A DNA stretch of 64,000 nucleotides. Source: Escarpia spicata. Taxonomy: Eukaryota > Annelida > Polychaeta > Sabellida > Siboglinidae. The translations under genes were made by a program, and so were the position numbers. How positions within the stretch are numbered: the first letter of the stretch is position 1; each line of letters begins with the position of its first letter. The stretch spans positions 40,149,304 through 40,213,303 of the forward strand of contig OZ023214.1 of the NCBI GenBank assembly GCA_963995525.1, in the 5' to 3' direction. The notes under the pieces were generated by a model. That model did no database searches, was not told the DNA's origin, and saw only the letters and a list, made by a program, of their open reading frames with translations. Shown here piece by piece: positions 14,601 through 24,997 of this stretch.

Positions 14601-15151
14601 ACAGCGCATGCGCGGTTCTCAAACCGTTGTTGTTCGTTGTCCTGAGGCAGTCAATGGGCGCCGATTACCGGGCAGCTCGTTTTTGCATAGTTTTTTTAAA
14701 GGTGTTTGACTGTATTGCATGGATGCAGCAGTCATGGTGCGCCAAGCGATAACATCTAGTCGCTGCTTCGATTTACATATAAATGCGAGTGAAAACGAAA
14801 TCTTATTTTGGCGTCGTGTGGCAAGAACACGTACTGTTTATTTTTTGGAGAGAAGAAACACGTTAAAATGTAATCTCTCAGAAAGTTTATGAGATAATGT
14901 ATATCAGTCTATTAGTCGTTATGCGACTGCTTTAGTAACTGGGGTCGTGTTGCGAGAGAAGCAAAATGGCGTAATGGTCCAATTCCTCGAATACTTCAGT
15001 TAGACTGCTAGTCGCAGCGAATCGAATGTATCATAAATGCCTTGCGAAAACAACAATCATGCATGCTACCTACCATGAGGGAATTGACGAGTAATGCGCC
15101 TTTGAAGACATTCCGGAATGCTTTGTCCTTGTGTCGTAGTGACGATTCCAT
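2514..15151 (-). CDS. formin with N-terminal DEP domain and FMN/Cappuccino-type FH2 (15 exons)
   Basis: This is an actin-nucleating formin. The FH2 domain is expected to nucleate and processively cap unbranched actin filaments, while FH1 recruits profilin-actin. Fifteen exons (listed separately) have AG acceptors and GT donors. Their phases agree throughout and total 3498 nt, giving 1165 residues plus stop from the first visible ATG. DEP lies at about residues 16-90, a coiled KEA-rich part at 300-381, FH1 prolines at about 395-440, FH2 at about 454-857, and a basic tail at 858-1165. FH2 marks include [30 protein letters not shown] and [19 protein letters not shown], which match the FMN/Capu class better than Dia, DAAM or FMNL. 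A DEP domain ahead of FH1-FH2 is not an arrangement I know for formins. The true start may lie further upstream. Confidence 0.9.
4107..4330 (-). CDS. formin exon 14: last FH2 helices
   Basis: This 224-nt exon has acceptor gtttcag and donor gtgaga and ends in phase 0. It encodes [33 protein letters not shown] and [20 protein letters not shown]. This is the closing FH2 post domain, with the FF-x-x-W pattern of FMN-type formins. Confidence 0.88.
4897..4975 (-). CDS. formin exon 13: FH2 C-terminal part
   Basis: This 79-nt exon has acceptor tctcgcag and donor gtacat and ends in phase 1. It encodes [20 protein letters not shown] then DDFFES. It fits in phase between exons 12 and 14. Confidence 0.8.
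5300..7270 (-). mobile_element. RTE-like non-LTR retrotransposon, decayed, in a formin intron
   Basis: Minus-strand reverse-transcriptase sequence is visible in pieces. The fingers part is [13 protein letters not shown] then [16 protein letters not shown] (about 6550-6410). The palm part reads [15 protein letters not shown] (6240-6290). The catalytic FADD motif lies in [16 protein letters not shown] (about 6000-6050), followed by [13 protein letters not shown] and a C-terminal [10 protein letters not shown]. The order and motifs are those of RTE-type LINEs. The frame breaks at about 6180-6240. A TAA-type stop lies near 6598, and upstream sequence to 7265 holds an N-terminal open segment with no complete endonuclease. 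It lies in the same orientation as the host gene, between exons 12 and 13. Confidence 0.85.
7271..7640. other. low-information stretch, possible 5' part of the intronic LINE
   Basis: No exon is seen. A roughly 60-bp near-duplication occurs: ccttctcctagacccactgc at about 7300 and a similar ccttctcctagatccctagc at about 7370. It could be the 5' untranslated part of the minus-strand LINE, but I cannot define its end. Confidence 0.3.
7748..7942 (-). CDS. formin exon 12: FH2 C-terminal part
   Basis: This 195-nt exon is phase 0 to 0, with acceptor cttgcag and a weaker donor gttcgt. It encodes [18 protein letters not shown], matching LVDYVV-x-YY-x-R in FMN proteins, then a Gln-rich helix ending QVQTHRKK. 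The following intron holds the RTE-like element. Confidence 0.85.
8531..8660 (-). CDS. formin exon 11: FH2 GNYMN signature
   Basis: This 130-nt exon has acceptor gctttcag and donor gtaaat and ends in phase 0. It encodes the most conserved FH2 block, [20 protein letters not shown] then [17 protein letters not shown]. Confidence 0.92.
9117..9165 (-). CDS. formin exon 10: FH2 micro-exon
   Basis: This 49-nt exon has acceptor tttacag and donor gtaagt and runs from phase 1 in to phase 2 out. It encodes [16 protein letters not shown]. It is too short to appear as an open frame on its own and was placed by splice sites and phase between exons 9 and 11. Confidence 0.75.
9478..9594 (-). CDS. formin exon 9: FH2
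   Basis: This 117-nt exon has acceptor ggatccag and donor gtaagt and ends in phase 1. It encodes [19 protein letters not shown] then [15 protein letters not shown], a strong FMN/Capu match ([16 protein letters not shown] in relatives). Confidence 0.9.
9952..10005 (+). mobile_element. possible LINE 3' tail
   Basis: The sequence AAATAAATTTGATTTGATT followed by an A run resembles the short tandem tail at the 3' end of CR1/L2-type elements. No coding part is attached, so this is a weak call. Confidence 0.3.
10249..10456 (-). CDS. formin exon 8: FH2 knob region
   Basis: This 208-nt exon has acceptor ttgacag and donor gtaaga and ends in phase 1. It encodes [20 protein letters not shown], then an alpha-helical segment with [13 protein letters not shown]. 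This matches the FMN-type sequence KLLD-x-KRSQAVGIL, including the helix ending ELDKI. Confidence 0.9.
10934..11024 (-). CDS. formin exon 7: FH2
   Basis: This 91-nt exon has acceptor tttgcag and donor gtgagc and ends in phase 0. It encodes [17 protein letters not shown] then [10 protein letters not shown], the stretch after the EFE-x-LF motif that leads into the KLLD helix. Confidence 0.85.
11162..11231 (-). CDS. formin exon 6: FH2 (lasso/linker)
   Basis: This 70-nt exon has acceptor catccag and donor gtgaga and runs from phase 1 in to phase 2 out. It encodes [17 protein letters not shown], matching the FMN-class pattern of an IW-E-x-IE-x-x-x-D-x-x-EFE linker. It joins in frame to exons 5 and 7. 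Confidence 0.85.
11543..11650. repeat. (CA)n microsatellite in formin intron
   Basis: An almost pure CA dinucleotide repeat of about 100 bp, preceded by CACG variants. In the formin transcript (minus strand) it reads as (GU)n, about 100 nt beyond the exon 5 donor. Open frames through it are artefacts. Confidence 0.95.
11747..12010 (-). CDS. formin exon 5: FH1 proline tract and start of FH2
   Basis: This 264-nt exon has acceptor ttaatag and donor gtgcgg. It starts with two bases that complete the preceding phase-1 codon and ends in phase 1. It encodes a proline tract of [15 protein letters not shown] type plus a second PAPPPPP run, which are profilin/SH3-type sites. After these comes [16 protein letters not shown], the conserved opening of FH2 with the L-x-W-x-x-I lasso residues. 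Its mirror frame on the plus strand (Gly-rich) is an artefact. Confidence 0.9.
12627..12873 (-). CDS. formin exon 4: coiled-coil and KEA repeat
   Basis: The exon ends at donor gtaagag in phase 1. The phase-compatible acceptor is gcgacag just before codon ATT at 12873, giving 247 nt. The open frame continues upstream to about 12915 with an ATG, so an alternative first exon starting there is possible. The product has a heptad-like stretch ([19 protein letters not shown]) followed by imperfect KEAAV repeats and a Ser/Thr segment. Confidence 0.65.
13325..13915 (-). CDS. formin exon 3: acidic/Ser-rich linker
   Basis: This 591-nt exon is phase 0 to 0, with acceptor cccgcag and donor gtgagt. It encodes 197 residues beginning [20 protein letters not shown]. 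It is low in recognisable folds, rich in Ser, Asp and Glu, and ends LLEE. I recognise no domain. It is probably a disordered regulatory linker between DEP and FH1. Confidence 0.8.
14196..14410. repeat. GT/GC microsatellite abutting the DEP exon donor
   Basis: A degenerate (GT)n/(GTGC)n repeat. In the formin transcript it reads as (CA)n and starts within a few bases of the exon 2 donor at 14413. Long Thr/His-type frames here are artefacts. Confidence 0.9.
14414..14641 (-). CDS. formin exon 2: core of DEP domain
   Basis: This 228-nt exon is phase 0 to 0, with acceptor cctcag and donor gtgggc. It encodes [19 protein letters not shown], then [14 protein letters not shown]. This is the conserved helix plus beta-arm pattern of DEP domains (AV-x-LGQ-x-LL, then F-x-D, then YRF-x-DD). 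DEP domains commonly bind membranes or G-protein-coupled receptors, so this part may localise the formin. A CA-type microsatellite begins immediately beyond the donor. Confidence 0.85.
15074..15151 (-). CDS. formin exon 1 (first visible): start of DEP domain
   Basis: This is a 78-nt, 26-codon exon with acceptor cccacag and donor gtaggt, phase 0 at both ends. It begins with ATG directly after the AG and encodes a segment ending GALLVNSLM, the expected first helix and turn of a DEP domain. Because an acceptor precedes the ATG, this may be an internal exon, with a 5' UTR or further coding exons upstream. Confidence 0.75.
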
Positions 15152-18100
15152 CTGTGGGACATTGCAGAACTGTATTAGAGACAGTTTCACACGCAAATAT
15201 TTGAGCCATTTTAAAAGTACAGTCAAGCAACGGTCACATGCCATGCGGGTTCGTTAACCTATTCCAGAACGAGAAGATGAACGAACCACAGAGAATAGTA
15301 GCACACGCTTTGATAGCAATTCCAAAGTTAGGGGAATAGGCAACCATGCACAAATGTGCCTTCTGTTGCCCGTTCTGCTCAATGCATACGTAAGCGATGG
15401 TGGCGCTCTTAAGTTCTGGTGGGTGTGGGAACCGTTTCGTATTATTGACATTCTTATGAGCTTGTAAGCTCGACTGTGCTGTTTAAAACCGATTCAGCTC
15501 ACCAGTAGTGATCTTGTATGCTGGAATCTGTCAACATAAGGACGCACCACCGGGACACTGTTGCTGGTGCGTCATACAAATGGTGTCCTCGGTGATATGG
15601 CAATGTTTTTTTGGCATTTAAAACAAATACTTACAAAGGATTCTGTTTAATGACCGATTTTCATAGGAGCTCTCTATCTTTCTGAATCTGTCCCCTGTCA
15701 TTCACAAACGAGATTAACATCGACACCAACGATCCTTTCTAATGAATATGATCTTTCTATGGATAGTATTCATGGTAAGTTTCACGTGAGCATTCGTATG
15801 TATGGCGTATAAGTCTATCAGTCTTTTTTTGTTCAGCACAGGTTCCCACAGTGAGCTACAACACGTATACCAGGATGTGGTATAGACATATTTTTTTATT
15901 ACCAGTATCTCTATTCTTCCCTGTCTGACGGCAGGCTTTCATTGGTTCGTTGATAAATGTATGGCGGTTGCCACTCAGCACTCAGTTGGTATTCGCATAC
16001 ATAAGAGAATCGCTGTGGAAGCTGCAGCCATTCCGAGGCGCGTTACAGGACTAGGCGAGAATTAATATATAAAGAAATATGTATTAAACAACAAAAATAG
16101 TATACCATTCTGTCATGTTTACATATTCATACACACCTAATGGCGAGTCTTGCTCTGATTTAATGTCAAGACTTTGTAGTTATTGCACACTCTTGACACC
16201 ACACTAAGGTGTGTCGTTGTGCTAGCTGGCTGGTAGTGGTAAAGACATGTATAACACACACACACAGGCTGAATGATGTGTCAGTGAGGTAACCTATGGT
16301 ATTGTTAACGTCATGGTGTCATGGGCAAGGCGACAAAGAGGAATATAAAACTACAGACTCTCGTCATCGGTTATCGTCTGATGACGAGCAAGACTTAAAA
16401 ACACTCGTCAGCATCACGGTTAGTTATAATGGGCGTGGCAAACGAAAATATCGGACGACATGACCATAGTTCTGATGGAAAAACGAGAACGAACAATATG
16501 TCACACAGACTACAAAAACTAGCTGACCTGACATTGACCGAAGACAGCACCCATACGGATATACAGTACTTCATACTTGGACATAGCGCCTACTTCGTCG
16601 TTGACATCAGCATTATGGTCAATATAATTTTTTTTTTTTAAATTACACATTGGTGAAACAAATATATCGGTCAAGCGTCTATTTCCTGTTCTGCCCTCGT
16701 GCGAATGAACAAGACTGTTGCAGGAGTTACTACTATTACAAAAGAACGTACGTTCAATATCATTTGTATGCGAACCTCCTCGTGACGGTAAACTAATTCC
16801 TTGGTTGATTCACCTGCTATTCAATATGAGCACTTATGATTGTATTCAATTATGTGGTGAACCGCACTCTCCCTCGTGCACAGACAATCCTGCGTCGAAG
16901 ACTGCGTTTACATAATATATACAATGGCTGGTCCAAGTCGTTGTTGCACAGGTGAGGTGCATAAAGGCTATCGGATATAATCGGCAAGACCTTTTTGCAT
17001 CGGTCTCGCGGGTTAGGGTCGCAACGTAATCTAACGGCGATAAAGCTATCATCAAAGTGGGCATTGTGCGCCCTCGAGATGTTTGATATTGAGCAGCGAG
17101 CGTCGTTGTTGCCTCGATAGAGTTACTGTCGCCATGTTTATATTTCGGTTACGGGCGCCGCCCAGACAACAATGGACGTTGTGCAAGGCGAACACACGGG
17201 ACATTCCACGGCAGCGGGCGGTGGAGGGACGGGTAGATCTGAAAGACTTGGTCGGACAACTCGTGAACGGTGTAGCCGCGGGACATTGTCTTCGGGCACA
17301 CGATGCAACGTAGATGGCAATTCAGGTCGTCTTTATTGGTGTTCTGTGGGAGGGGTATAACGCCCGGTTTGTTGGCATAGCGCCCACCCATTAGCTAGCT
17401 ATACGGCTCAAAACTGTATACGATTTCGGGATAGGCGAATGGAGCCGCATATCGATATACACATATCGTTGAAGTATGGTTGCGACGGAAACATAACTCG
17501 CGATAAGATGTTTACATTACAAAATGTGAGTTGCAATGATACCAATTGTCCTTACCAATTTTGGGTTGTGTTTAGCACCACGGGAAACTGAGAGCTGGGA
17601 ATCAAAGAGTATAATGCATCGTGTGGGGAATGTGATCACGGTGTAACAGTTTCATAGTAAATGTGTATTGGATAGGGGCGATAGAAAATAATATTCAATT
17701 TAAAAAACATAACATCGTCTTAGCAATGGATGGGGCAAATATATATGCTTATAATTTCCACTAAACTGGCTACAACTGTTTCTGTACTGTACCTAAGACA
17801 AAAACTAGATTATCCATAACACATGCACTATACACATCCACTGGATTATTTCCAGTGCCCGTTGTTCCACACAATGGACGTTATGCCCCATGTTACCCTA
17901 CCCGTTGTGATGTTATCGCTAACGTGGCAATAATATCCGTGCATCAACGTAACCTCTGCCTTAGGCAGTCGACATGTCGGGGAAGATATCATACCGCGTT
18001 ATCAGAAACATATTCTTCCAACGATTATGATGGATACAATCGTAAGATTTCCGTCAACTCCACTACGTTGGCATCCACGCTAGCCGCACGCATGCGCTGT

Positions 18101-18394
18101 CGAAACGATATCTTTAATGAAGTATGTTTTTGACTGATGCCCTTCGTGAATCTAGATAATCCTCTTGCGAGTTCTCGTTTTCACTGTTGTGCCGGAAGCA
18201 ACGATGCTTTCCCAATGGTTACTCGTGGTTTGAACCAACACGAAACACTATAGACTGCGAACTTATGAAACCAATCTTAAATTATGTTTAAATATAAGAT
18301 TCTCCTTAACCTATTTTATTCTGACTGTACATCCCGGAGCAGTTTACCATTATACTATATATGTATTTATTAGTCACCATACAATGAGTTGGAA
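15152..18394. other. upstream of the formin exons; no certain gene
   Basis: No recognisable exon was found except the weak candidate at 17149-17391. Upstream formin exons or its promoter could lie here, but none could be identified by sequence. Confidence 0.4.
17149..17391 (-). CDS. candidate exon of unknown protein
   Basis: An 80-codon minus-strand frame starts ATGGGTGGGCGC and encodes LNCHLRCIVCPKTMSRGYTV then HELSDQVFQIYPSLHRPLPW. It is GC-richer than its surroundings and has C-x2-C and hydrophobic spacing that looks protein-like. I recognise no family. An overlapping frame is also open, so chance is possible. If real it could be a 5' exon of the formin or an unrelated gene. Confidence 0.2.
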   Translation of the reverse strand: MGGRYANKPGVIPLPQNTNKDDLNCHLRCIVCPKTMSRGYTVHELSDQVFQIYPSLHRPLPWNVPCVRLAQRPLLSGRRP

Positions 18395-18396
18395 AT

Positions 18397-18740
18397 GCGG
18401 CGGTGTAGGGATCAGCGCATGCACCTGGCATGCCAGCGCTCTCGGTTCCAAACCGGGCAAGGTACTTTCGTCATTTAGTGTAAAGCACCTGGCACTCAAC
18501 ATTGGGCACTGTGTATCCCCCATGACTCGGAGATCACATCATAGATAATGTCGGTCCCGTTTCGATTTGGGACACGAAAGAACCACGTAGGACGACAAGC
18601 ACGCTGGTCGATTTGGCGATAATGTCTTGAAAAAGGCTGCCTGATTGAAACAGATCTCATAAGACCATAGCATTGTAAACACAATATACAGACACTAGTC
18701 AGTTAACAGAACGTTGCTGAGTGCTGGAAAGCAATTAGAA
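18397..18740 (+). mobile_element. tRNA-headed SINE, family 2, copy 1
   Basis: The 5' part has polymerase III-like boxes (GTGTAGGGATCAGCGC and GGTTCCAAACC). The body is shared with a second copy at about 44800-45112, including GACTCRGAGATCAC, AATGTCGGTC, GACAAGCAC and CATAAGACCAT blocks in the same order. The length is about 340 bp. Confidence 0.65.
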
Positions 18741-18831
18741 CTAGAATTTGTCAGCATGGAATTATGGATTCGTGATTGATGGTCAATTGTCATTAACCCC
18801 TATACAATTAATGTATTATTTCTACAATATT

Positions 18832-19120
18832 CATTCTTTGTGACCTTCAAATTATTGACTTGTTCATCAAAGACACATTAATTAGGACATCAACATAATC
18901 ATAGTAATGCATTGTTTGTATTATATATATTCTTTGTGACCTACAAATTAGTAACTTGTTCTTCGTTAAAATAAGATAAATTAGGACACATTAAATAAGA
19001 CATCAAAACAATCCTTGAATTTATAATATCCATTCTTTGTGACCTACAAAATATTAACTTGTTCATAATTAAATAAGACACATTAAATAAGATATCGAAT
19101 AAAATAATCATAGCAATGAT
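18832..19120. repeat. tandem repeat, about 95-bp unit, three copies
   Basis: The phrase ATTCTTTGTGACCTACAAA, then TTAACTTGTTC, then AATTAGGACAC recurs near 18834, 18930 and 19033 with point differences. It is AT-rich and no coding role is seen. Confidence 0.75.
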
Positions 19121-19429
19121 CATAATTACATACCATTTATAGATAATTGCAATCACTATCAAAACGATAACTTTGATACGTAACCACAACCTGTGATAAC
19201 ACAGACGATATCGCCCCGAACCAGAGCTTCTACAGTGTTAAATATACCGGCATTTTGAACTCGCTGTGTCATTTTGATTTCCCAAACAAAATCTAGTGTA
19301 GAGATCAGATAATAACAGATTAATTTTTATAAGATACTTTATTATGTTATTACCGATATTAACTGTCACTGAAAATGGTAGGATATAACTAGCTGTTGGT
19401 GAGGTTGATTAACGTGTGTTTCACAGTAG

Positions 19430-19700
19430 AAGAGATGGCAGAGTGAGGAAGCCAGTACTTTGTGACGTTAAGCCAAGCAAACTTGACGTCACCTGGTGGA
19501 TCGACTAAGTAATCAGATATTGGTATCGTCAAATATTTGCTTTGTCTTTGGGCGAGTCGCATCTGATCAAGCATGTTTCCAGATAACTTGCAGTAGTACG
19601 CAGTACGACTTCTAAAACGTTGTTGTATCCCCTCTTGGAGTCACGTGATGGCAGAGACGTGACGTAACAAACGCAACTATGGAACGGCAAGATAGGAGAG
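19430..19700. repeat. dispersed repeat, copy 1
   Basis: It shares ordered blocks with 20890-21415: a CAAGCCAAG block, CCAGATAACTTGCA, GTCACGTGATGGC and TGACGTAACAAACGC, followed by GGCAAG. The class is unknown. The blocks may be parts of one old transposon or a segmental duplication. Confidence 0.4.
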
Positions 19701-20302
19701 ATTCTAGTAAAGAGGAGAACACAAATTACATAATAGCTGTCACTAGACAGAAGAGGACGGGAGTAAGACAATGTAGCGTTTGTTTGTTTGGGCCTATAAA
19801 AGACGTATGACGCGGTCCCTATGCATGTAACAGTCTGAGTTATGAGGCAGATGGAGTTAGGAAAGGCAGTGGTCGTGCACGTAACAAGCGAAAAACAAGT
19901 GAAAGTACTACAGAACGTTGAAGAAATAGGTAAAGGGAAATTAGTGGAGGGATGTGTTTTACCGGCTTGCATTTGCAGGTTGAAAACACATTCCCCGATA
20001 CAGAAACAGAAGGAGAAACTACAGACAAAGAGAATTTCTGAGTCTGGAGAATCTGTATAATAACAAGATGAGATTCAATTAAAGATACCGCTGAAAGGGG
20101 AGGAGACTATGCCGGACAGGAAACATTCAGAGAGTGAGCGACTACGGAACGACAAAGAGAGCATGGACAAATGAAAACAGAAGGTGTTAGAAGGAGAAGA
20201 CAACAGATGGCATGGATGGATAGAGCGAAGAGAGATGTCGAAAATACAGGTTTGTACTTCAGAGAAGATTTCAGAAGGTTCGGAGAGGGAGAGGGAGGAA
20301 TG

Positions 20303-20502
20303 NNNNNNNNNNNNNNNNNNNNNNNNNNNNNNNNNNNNNNNNNNNNNNNNNNNNNNNNNNNNNNNNNNNNNNNNNNNNNNNNNNNNNNNNNNNNNNNNNN
20401 NNNNNNNNNNNNNNNNNNNNNNNNNNNNNNNNNNNNNNNNNNNNNNNNNNNNNNNNNNNNNNNNNNNNNNNNNNNNNNNNNNNNNNNNNNNNNNNNNNNN
20501 NN
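20303..20502. other. assembly gap (200 N)
   Basis: Exactly 200 unknown bases. The round size suggests a placeholder. Open frames that cross it are meaningless. Confidence 0.99.
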
Positions 20503-20889
20503 CTCTAATGGTAACCTTTGCGCGTCCTGATAATATTATTTCCAAAATTATTCTTGCTTGTTGCGTTTCCAGGCGCAGGTTTCTGAGGTTACGGGCGGCA
20601 TGGAAGTATTCTATTGTTGTTATTAAACTAAGTCTACCTTGATACAATTATATAGTATTAGGAAAACAGTAAATTAATGTTGTAATAAATGATATACAGA
20701 CTGTGCATATCCTATGTGAATACGTTTAAGACATCCCTGACAAACACGTTCTTGGAGGATAATTTTGCCAAGTCTTGTATTAAAAATACTTTCTTTTTGT
20801 TTATACAGCCTATCGCCATATAATATGTCAAAGAATATAGGCCTATAATATTGTGTCCAGCCTACTTGTCTGGCGTAGACCAAAGCATG

Positions 20890-21415
20890 TCAGCGATGGG
20901 TGACATCAAGCCAAGTACTTGTGATGTTACATCGTAGGTCGGCAAAGAAATCATCTAAGTATTAGTATATATAATCAACTATATTCCCAGATACCTTGCA
21001 ATTAACCTATCCATCACGTGACCTCTTGCTTAGTAAAACCTCCGACAACTACGTCAAGCCATCAGAAAACACGTAGTGGGTTTGGATATTCTGTCGTATA
21101 TTTTGTTGAAATTCTGGCCACTTGTTTCTATATGATAAAACATAAGGCAAATATTTTCAGAGTGACAAATGTATGTGGGAATGTTTAATTTATGAGATGC
21201 CATGCAGCAATAGTAATTCCTGCATATCACCGTTATCAACGTTGGTAACGCGCAACATTTTTATTGTGACGAAAGCAAACCATGACGTACTGGATACATA
21301 AATTGTGCACAGTTGGAACTTAAACAAAAACAGTGATATCCCGCGGTCCAGTCAAGTGACAGCAAAGGCATGACGTTACAAACGCTACTCGAGACTGGCA
21401 AGTTGGCAACCGATC
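20890..21415. repeat. dispersed repeat, copy 2
   Basis: It carries the same ordered blocks as 19430-19700 (CATCAAGCCAAGTACTT, CCCAGATACCTTGCA, TGACGTTACAAACGC, then CTGGCAAG), with more sequence between them. Confidence 0.4.
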
Positions 21416-21639
21416 AAATCGACGGATATTGTGTGCTGCATGAAATTTGAAGACCATATTAGCCGAATTATTAACATATAACAATGCATCATGTTCAACG
21501 CGTGTGTCTGCTTTGCATCGACGTCACTTGGGGAGAACATGGCGGACAGGCCTATATCAGTCAACGACAGCACAGCATCGCATGGTCTACCGCAGAGTAG
21601 GCGCCATTAACCTCACTCTGTGTCTATGATGTGTATTAT

Positions 21640-24600
21640 TGTGCAGCGCCACAGTGAGCTGTGATTGCGACGCTACATAAATATCGACATTTATTGTTAG
21701 TATATATATATATTATACATACTAAATGGTCCGAATGCGGTTTGAAAGAGGGAATGGTGGATGTGCAGCCGTCACCGACGATACGTTGTTCATCTTTTCC
21801 GTTGTACCTTTTTGTTCAGACCGTATGTTTTTAAATAGTCTTTCTTGATTAATGTTCTCCTTTCGTTGCAGTTGCTTATTTCTATATCTGGGGACGAATC
21901 GGTGAGATCTGGTATGGTGGGTGTGTCGGTTTCACTGTCTTGTCTCTTCACTAGACATTGTTACTCCGTATGCTGCCAATCGCGTCACTGCAAGCAAAGT
22001 TAATAACGATACGAGGATTTGTGCTATGTAATTCTTACTGTTTAGTAGTATGATTCTGACAACGATATTTTTATTATTATTACCTATATGTTGTTTAGGA
22101 GCTTATGATGTTGTTTTCGCTCGGGTTTATGATGAGATAATAGTAGTATTGTGGACTGGGTGCGTTGGCTCTCAGTTGGCTCTTAGATACAGCGAGGTAT
22201 CCTGCTCAGTTGATTTTGTCGTTTGCACCCTTTGCTGACACACACCATAGAGATTTAAATTGGAATGAACATAAACAAAATATTACAACTAAATCTAACT
22301 TACTGTTGACATTTAAATAACTAAATCATTCGTAATTTTTTTTATACCTTTAAATAAATTGAAGCAAAAAATAGTTCCGTATGCCTGTTTTTATTGTTAA
22401 TTCAGTAATTACTGGAGTTTAATCAGAATAGTTTAACATAAATACGAAGATCTGGATAGGGGGACATACTCAACAAATGAGAACATAACTTATTAATATG
22501 GCAAGTTTACCTGGTGATATGATACAATATAACAGCCTTAACACGCAGCGTGACGATCATATTGCTGGATACTATCATGTTGTCCTTATCTGATTGCACC
22601 AACGCAGAAACTGAATTACCCGTTCTATGACATTCGCTCTTTTGAAATCGTGATCTCGACATTACCACCACACAGAACAGTGGAACTGCGCTCGTCACCT
22701 ACGCCTTCAATGTACTACGCCTGACAGTTCATGCAATTAGTTCACTAGAAATTATACCACTACCAGACGTGATTTTGATGGCCTGGATAGACACACATTT
22801 GTGTGCGTGTATAGGCCCTCTGGGCATCCAGTCAGCTGGTAAATCGTGCGTGTCAGTTTGGTGCGATTCCGACTATCTATTGAAGTACAACACAATATGC
22901 GCTAACTGACATCAGGAGCCACAAAAATGATCTCGCGACTTCTCAACAAACAGTAGCGTCATATTACGGATTCCGGATAATCAAGGCTCTGCAACAGTAT
23001 ACTTTTTTTCCATCTCTCTCAGTCAAAACCAGTCGCATGTAACATAAAACAAAAACTTAATTGTTTAAATGATTAGAAAGAGGAGAAAATGGGCTTTGAC
23101 GTAGTGCAAAAACTATTTCATTTTGAGTATTACATACAAAGTTATGTTCATTTGAAAGTAATCGACGCCGAAAATTGAAATGTGCGAAATTGAAGTTTAA
23201 AGATTTCACTACATAGATTGAACTTTCTCCTCGGTTACCACCATTGATTATAAACCGATCTCAGCGGAAAAATCTAGAATTGTTGTAGTGTGCATTTTGT
23301 AAACCGTCCTGAAATATTAATGATGGAGATCAAGCATTTGCTTTTTATAGCAACTTGTTTGCATTTTAATTAAAATTGACATTTCATTGATAATGCAAAA
23401 GTCGCTTATTTGTAGACAGAACTCAATTAAATGTCCCACTGTTGCAGTGCAAGTCATGATATAAATGTTCCAGAAAGATCATAAAAGTTAAACAAATATT
23501 TGCAATGTTTTATTAAAATAAAGGTACACGCAGTTTTGCAATTTTAATTAAACAGGATATTTCACTGACAATTCACATGTCTGCTAATTAATGACCGACT
23601 GCAACACAATATACTCTATGGCAGTGATATATAATGAACTATTACAACAGTGTGCTCTCCTAAGAAATGTCTAACTTACGACAATGTTCTTGTTAAACAT
23701 TGTTTGCTTATTTACCAGCTTCTAAATACTGTTTTTATTAAGCATATTTTTCATAAATCTTGGAAAAATGCAATAATACAAAAATCGTCAAACTATGTCG
23801 GCCCTTCCATCTTGAGCTGTAGCAGAAAAATATATCTTGCAACTTCCGACTGGTATCATGCAGATGGGCTTTGGCTTTAATCGTCCTTTGTGACAAACAA
23901 TGGCGCCACATTACCGATTGAGGTGCTCAATCACTTCGTTTGCCCATCGCCAATCCGGTTCTTTTATGTCCAGATGTGTAATGTGTGAATTGTTTAACTA
24001 GTGCGCACAGTCGGCTTAATAAACAAAAATGCGTACTTGTTTTTTAATCGTCAAAAAAAAGATTTGTCGTTACAGCGGGTATCGCTGGCGAAAGCCAATT
24101 GCGCTGTCTGCCTACTGCGCCACTTCGGTCATGTGGTTTACGCGAGATCGGCATCCCAGGCATTCGAAAACAATAACAACACACACGTTGTAAAGGCAGT
24201 TGACACACTGCCTGTACTAAATGCATGTATTCTAATTAGCGATGTGTTATATTGCATGAAGTCGCACTTTAGTAGCGCCACCTATCAGATACATTTATAC
24301 TAGATCCCCATTAGGAAAGATGACATATGATATCTGCCCTTTGGTGGTGATGGCTGCATAGATTAGTGCCCTTTGTCTGTGAGCAGCGCACATTCTACAC
24401 GTTTAAGAAGAACATCAGTAGATGCCAACCCTGGAACGAAGGTAGTTGCAAATTGATGTACTCTAGCACAATTGTATCATAGTTTGAGCATGTTATATTC
24501 AGTAGAATTTGATAGTAATTATGTTGCAGCCTTTTTTTGTAACTGGCCTTTGTTCTGCGCCCAAGTCTAGGAAAGTAGTGTTGTAGTGCAGTTTGGTCCT

Positions 24601-24890
24601 TCATTTTTTAATATCTATTGGCATTATGCAGTAGTGTGTAGGTGTCTGCGAGTTGTGTTCCGTTCAACCAATTTACTTATCTAACATGATACAGTTAAGC
24701 GTTAATACTTTTTATAGATTTCTATGCATCTGAAATCCCTTGTTATATAGTACATTTCATTTATAATTTCAATGGTTCTATTCCTGATTATATTACCAAA
24801 TTGTCAGCGTAACGTGTTACAACGCACTTTAACCGGTCACACACTCATACCTGTGTTTTTCATTTTGTATTTCAGTTTTACGTAATTAAA
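21640..24890. other. AT-rich intergenic DNA, no gene seen
   Basis: No protein-like frame with splice sites or known motif on either strand. A loose direct repeat (GCATTTTAATTAAAATTGAC and GCAATTTTAATTAAAC) occurs near 23360 and 23530. Confidence 0.5.
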
Positions 24891-24997
24891 CGGACGTCAA
24901 TAGTTGATTCGATTTGGCTCGGCTTGATTTGAAACTGTTGGCGTATAAATCGCTACAGTAAAACTTCGCCAACTGTTGTCGCATAGCTGACTAGAAA

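Noticed and set aside
14115..14609. 154- to 164-codon frames continuing from the DEP exon into His/Thr repeats
   Set aside because: The DEP exon ends at a good donor at 14413; the rest is a CA-type microsatellite in the intron.
20075..20647. 190-codon frame across 20303-20502
   Set aside because: Most of it is unknown bases; the flanks show no coding features.
24001..24303. 100-codon plus-strand frame
   Set aside because: Composition and motif content look random, and there is no supporting context.
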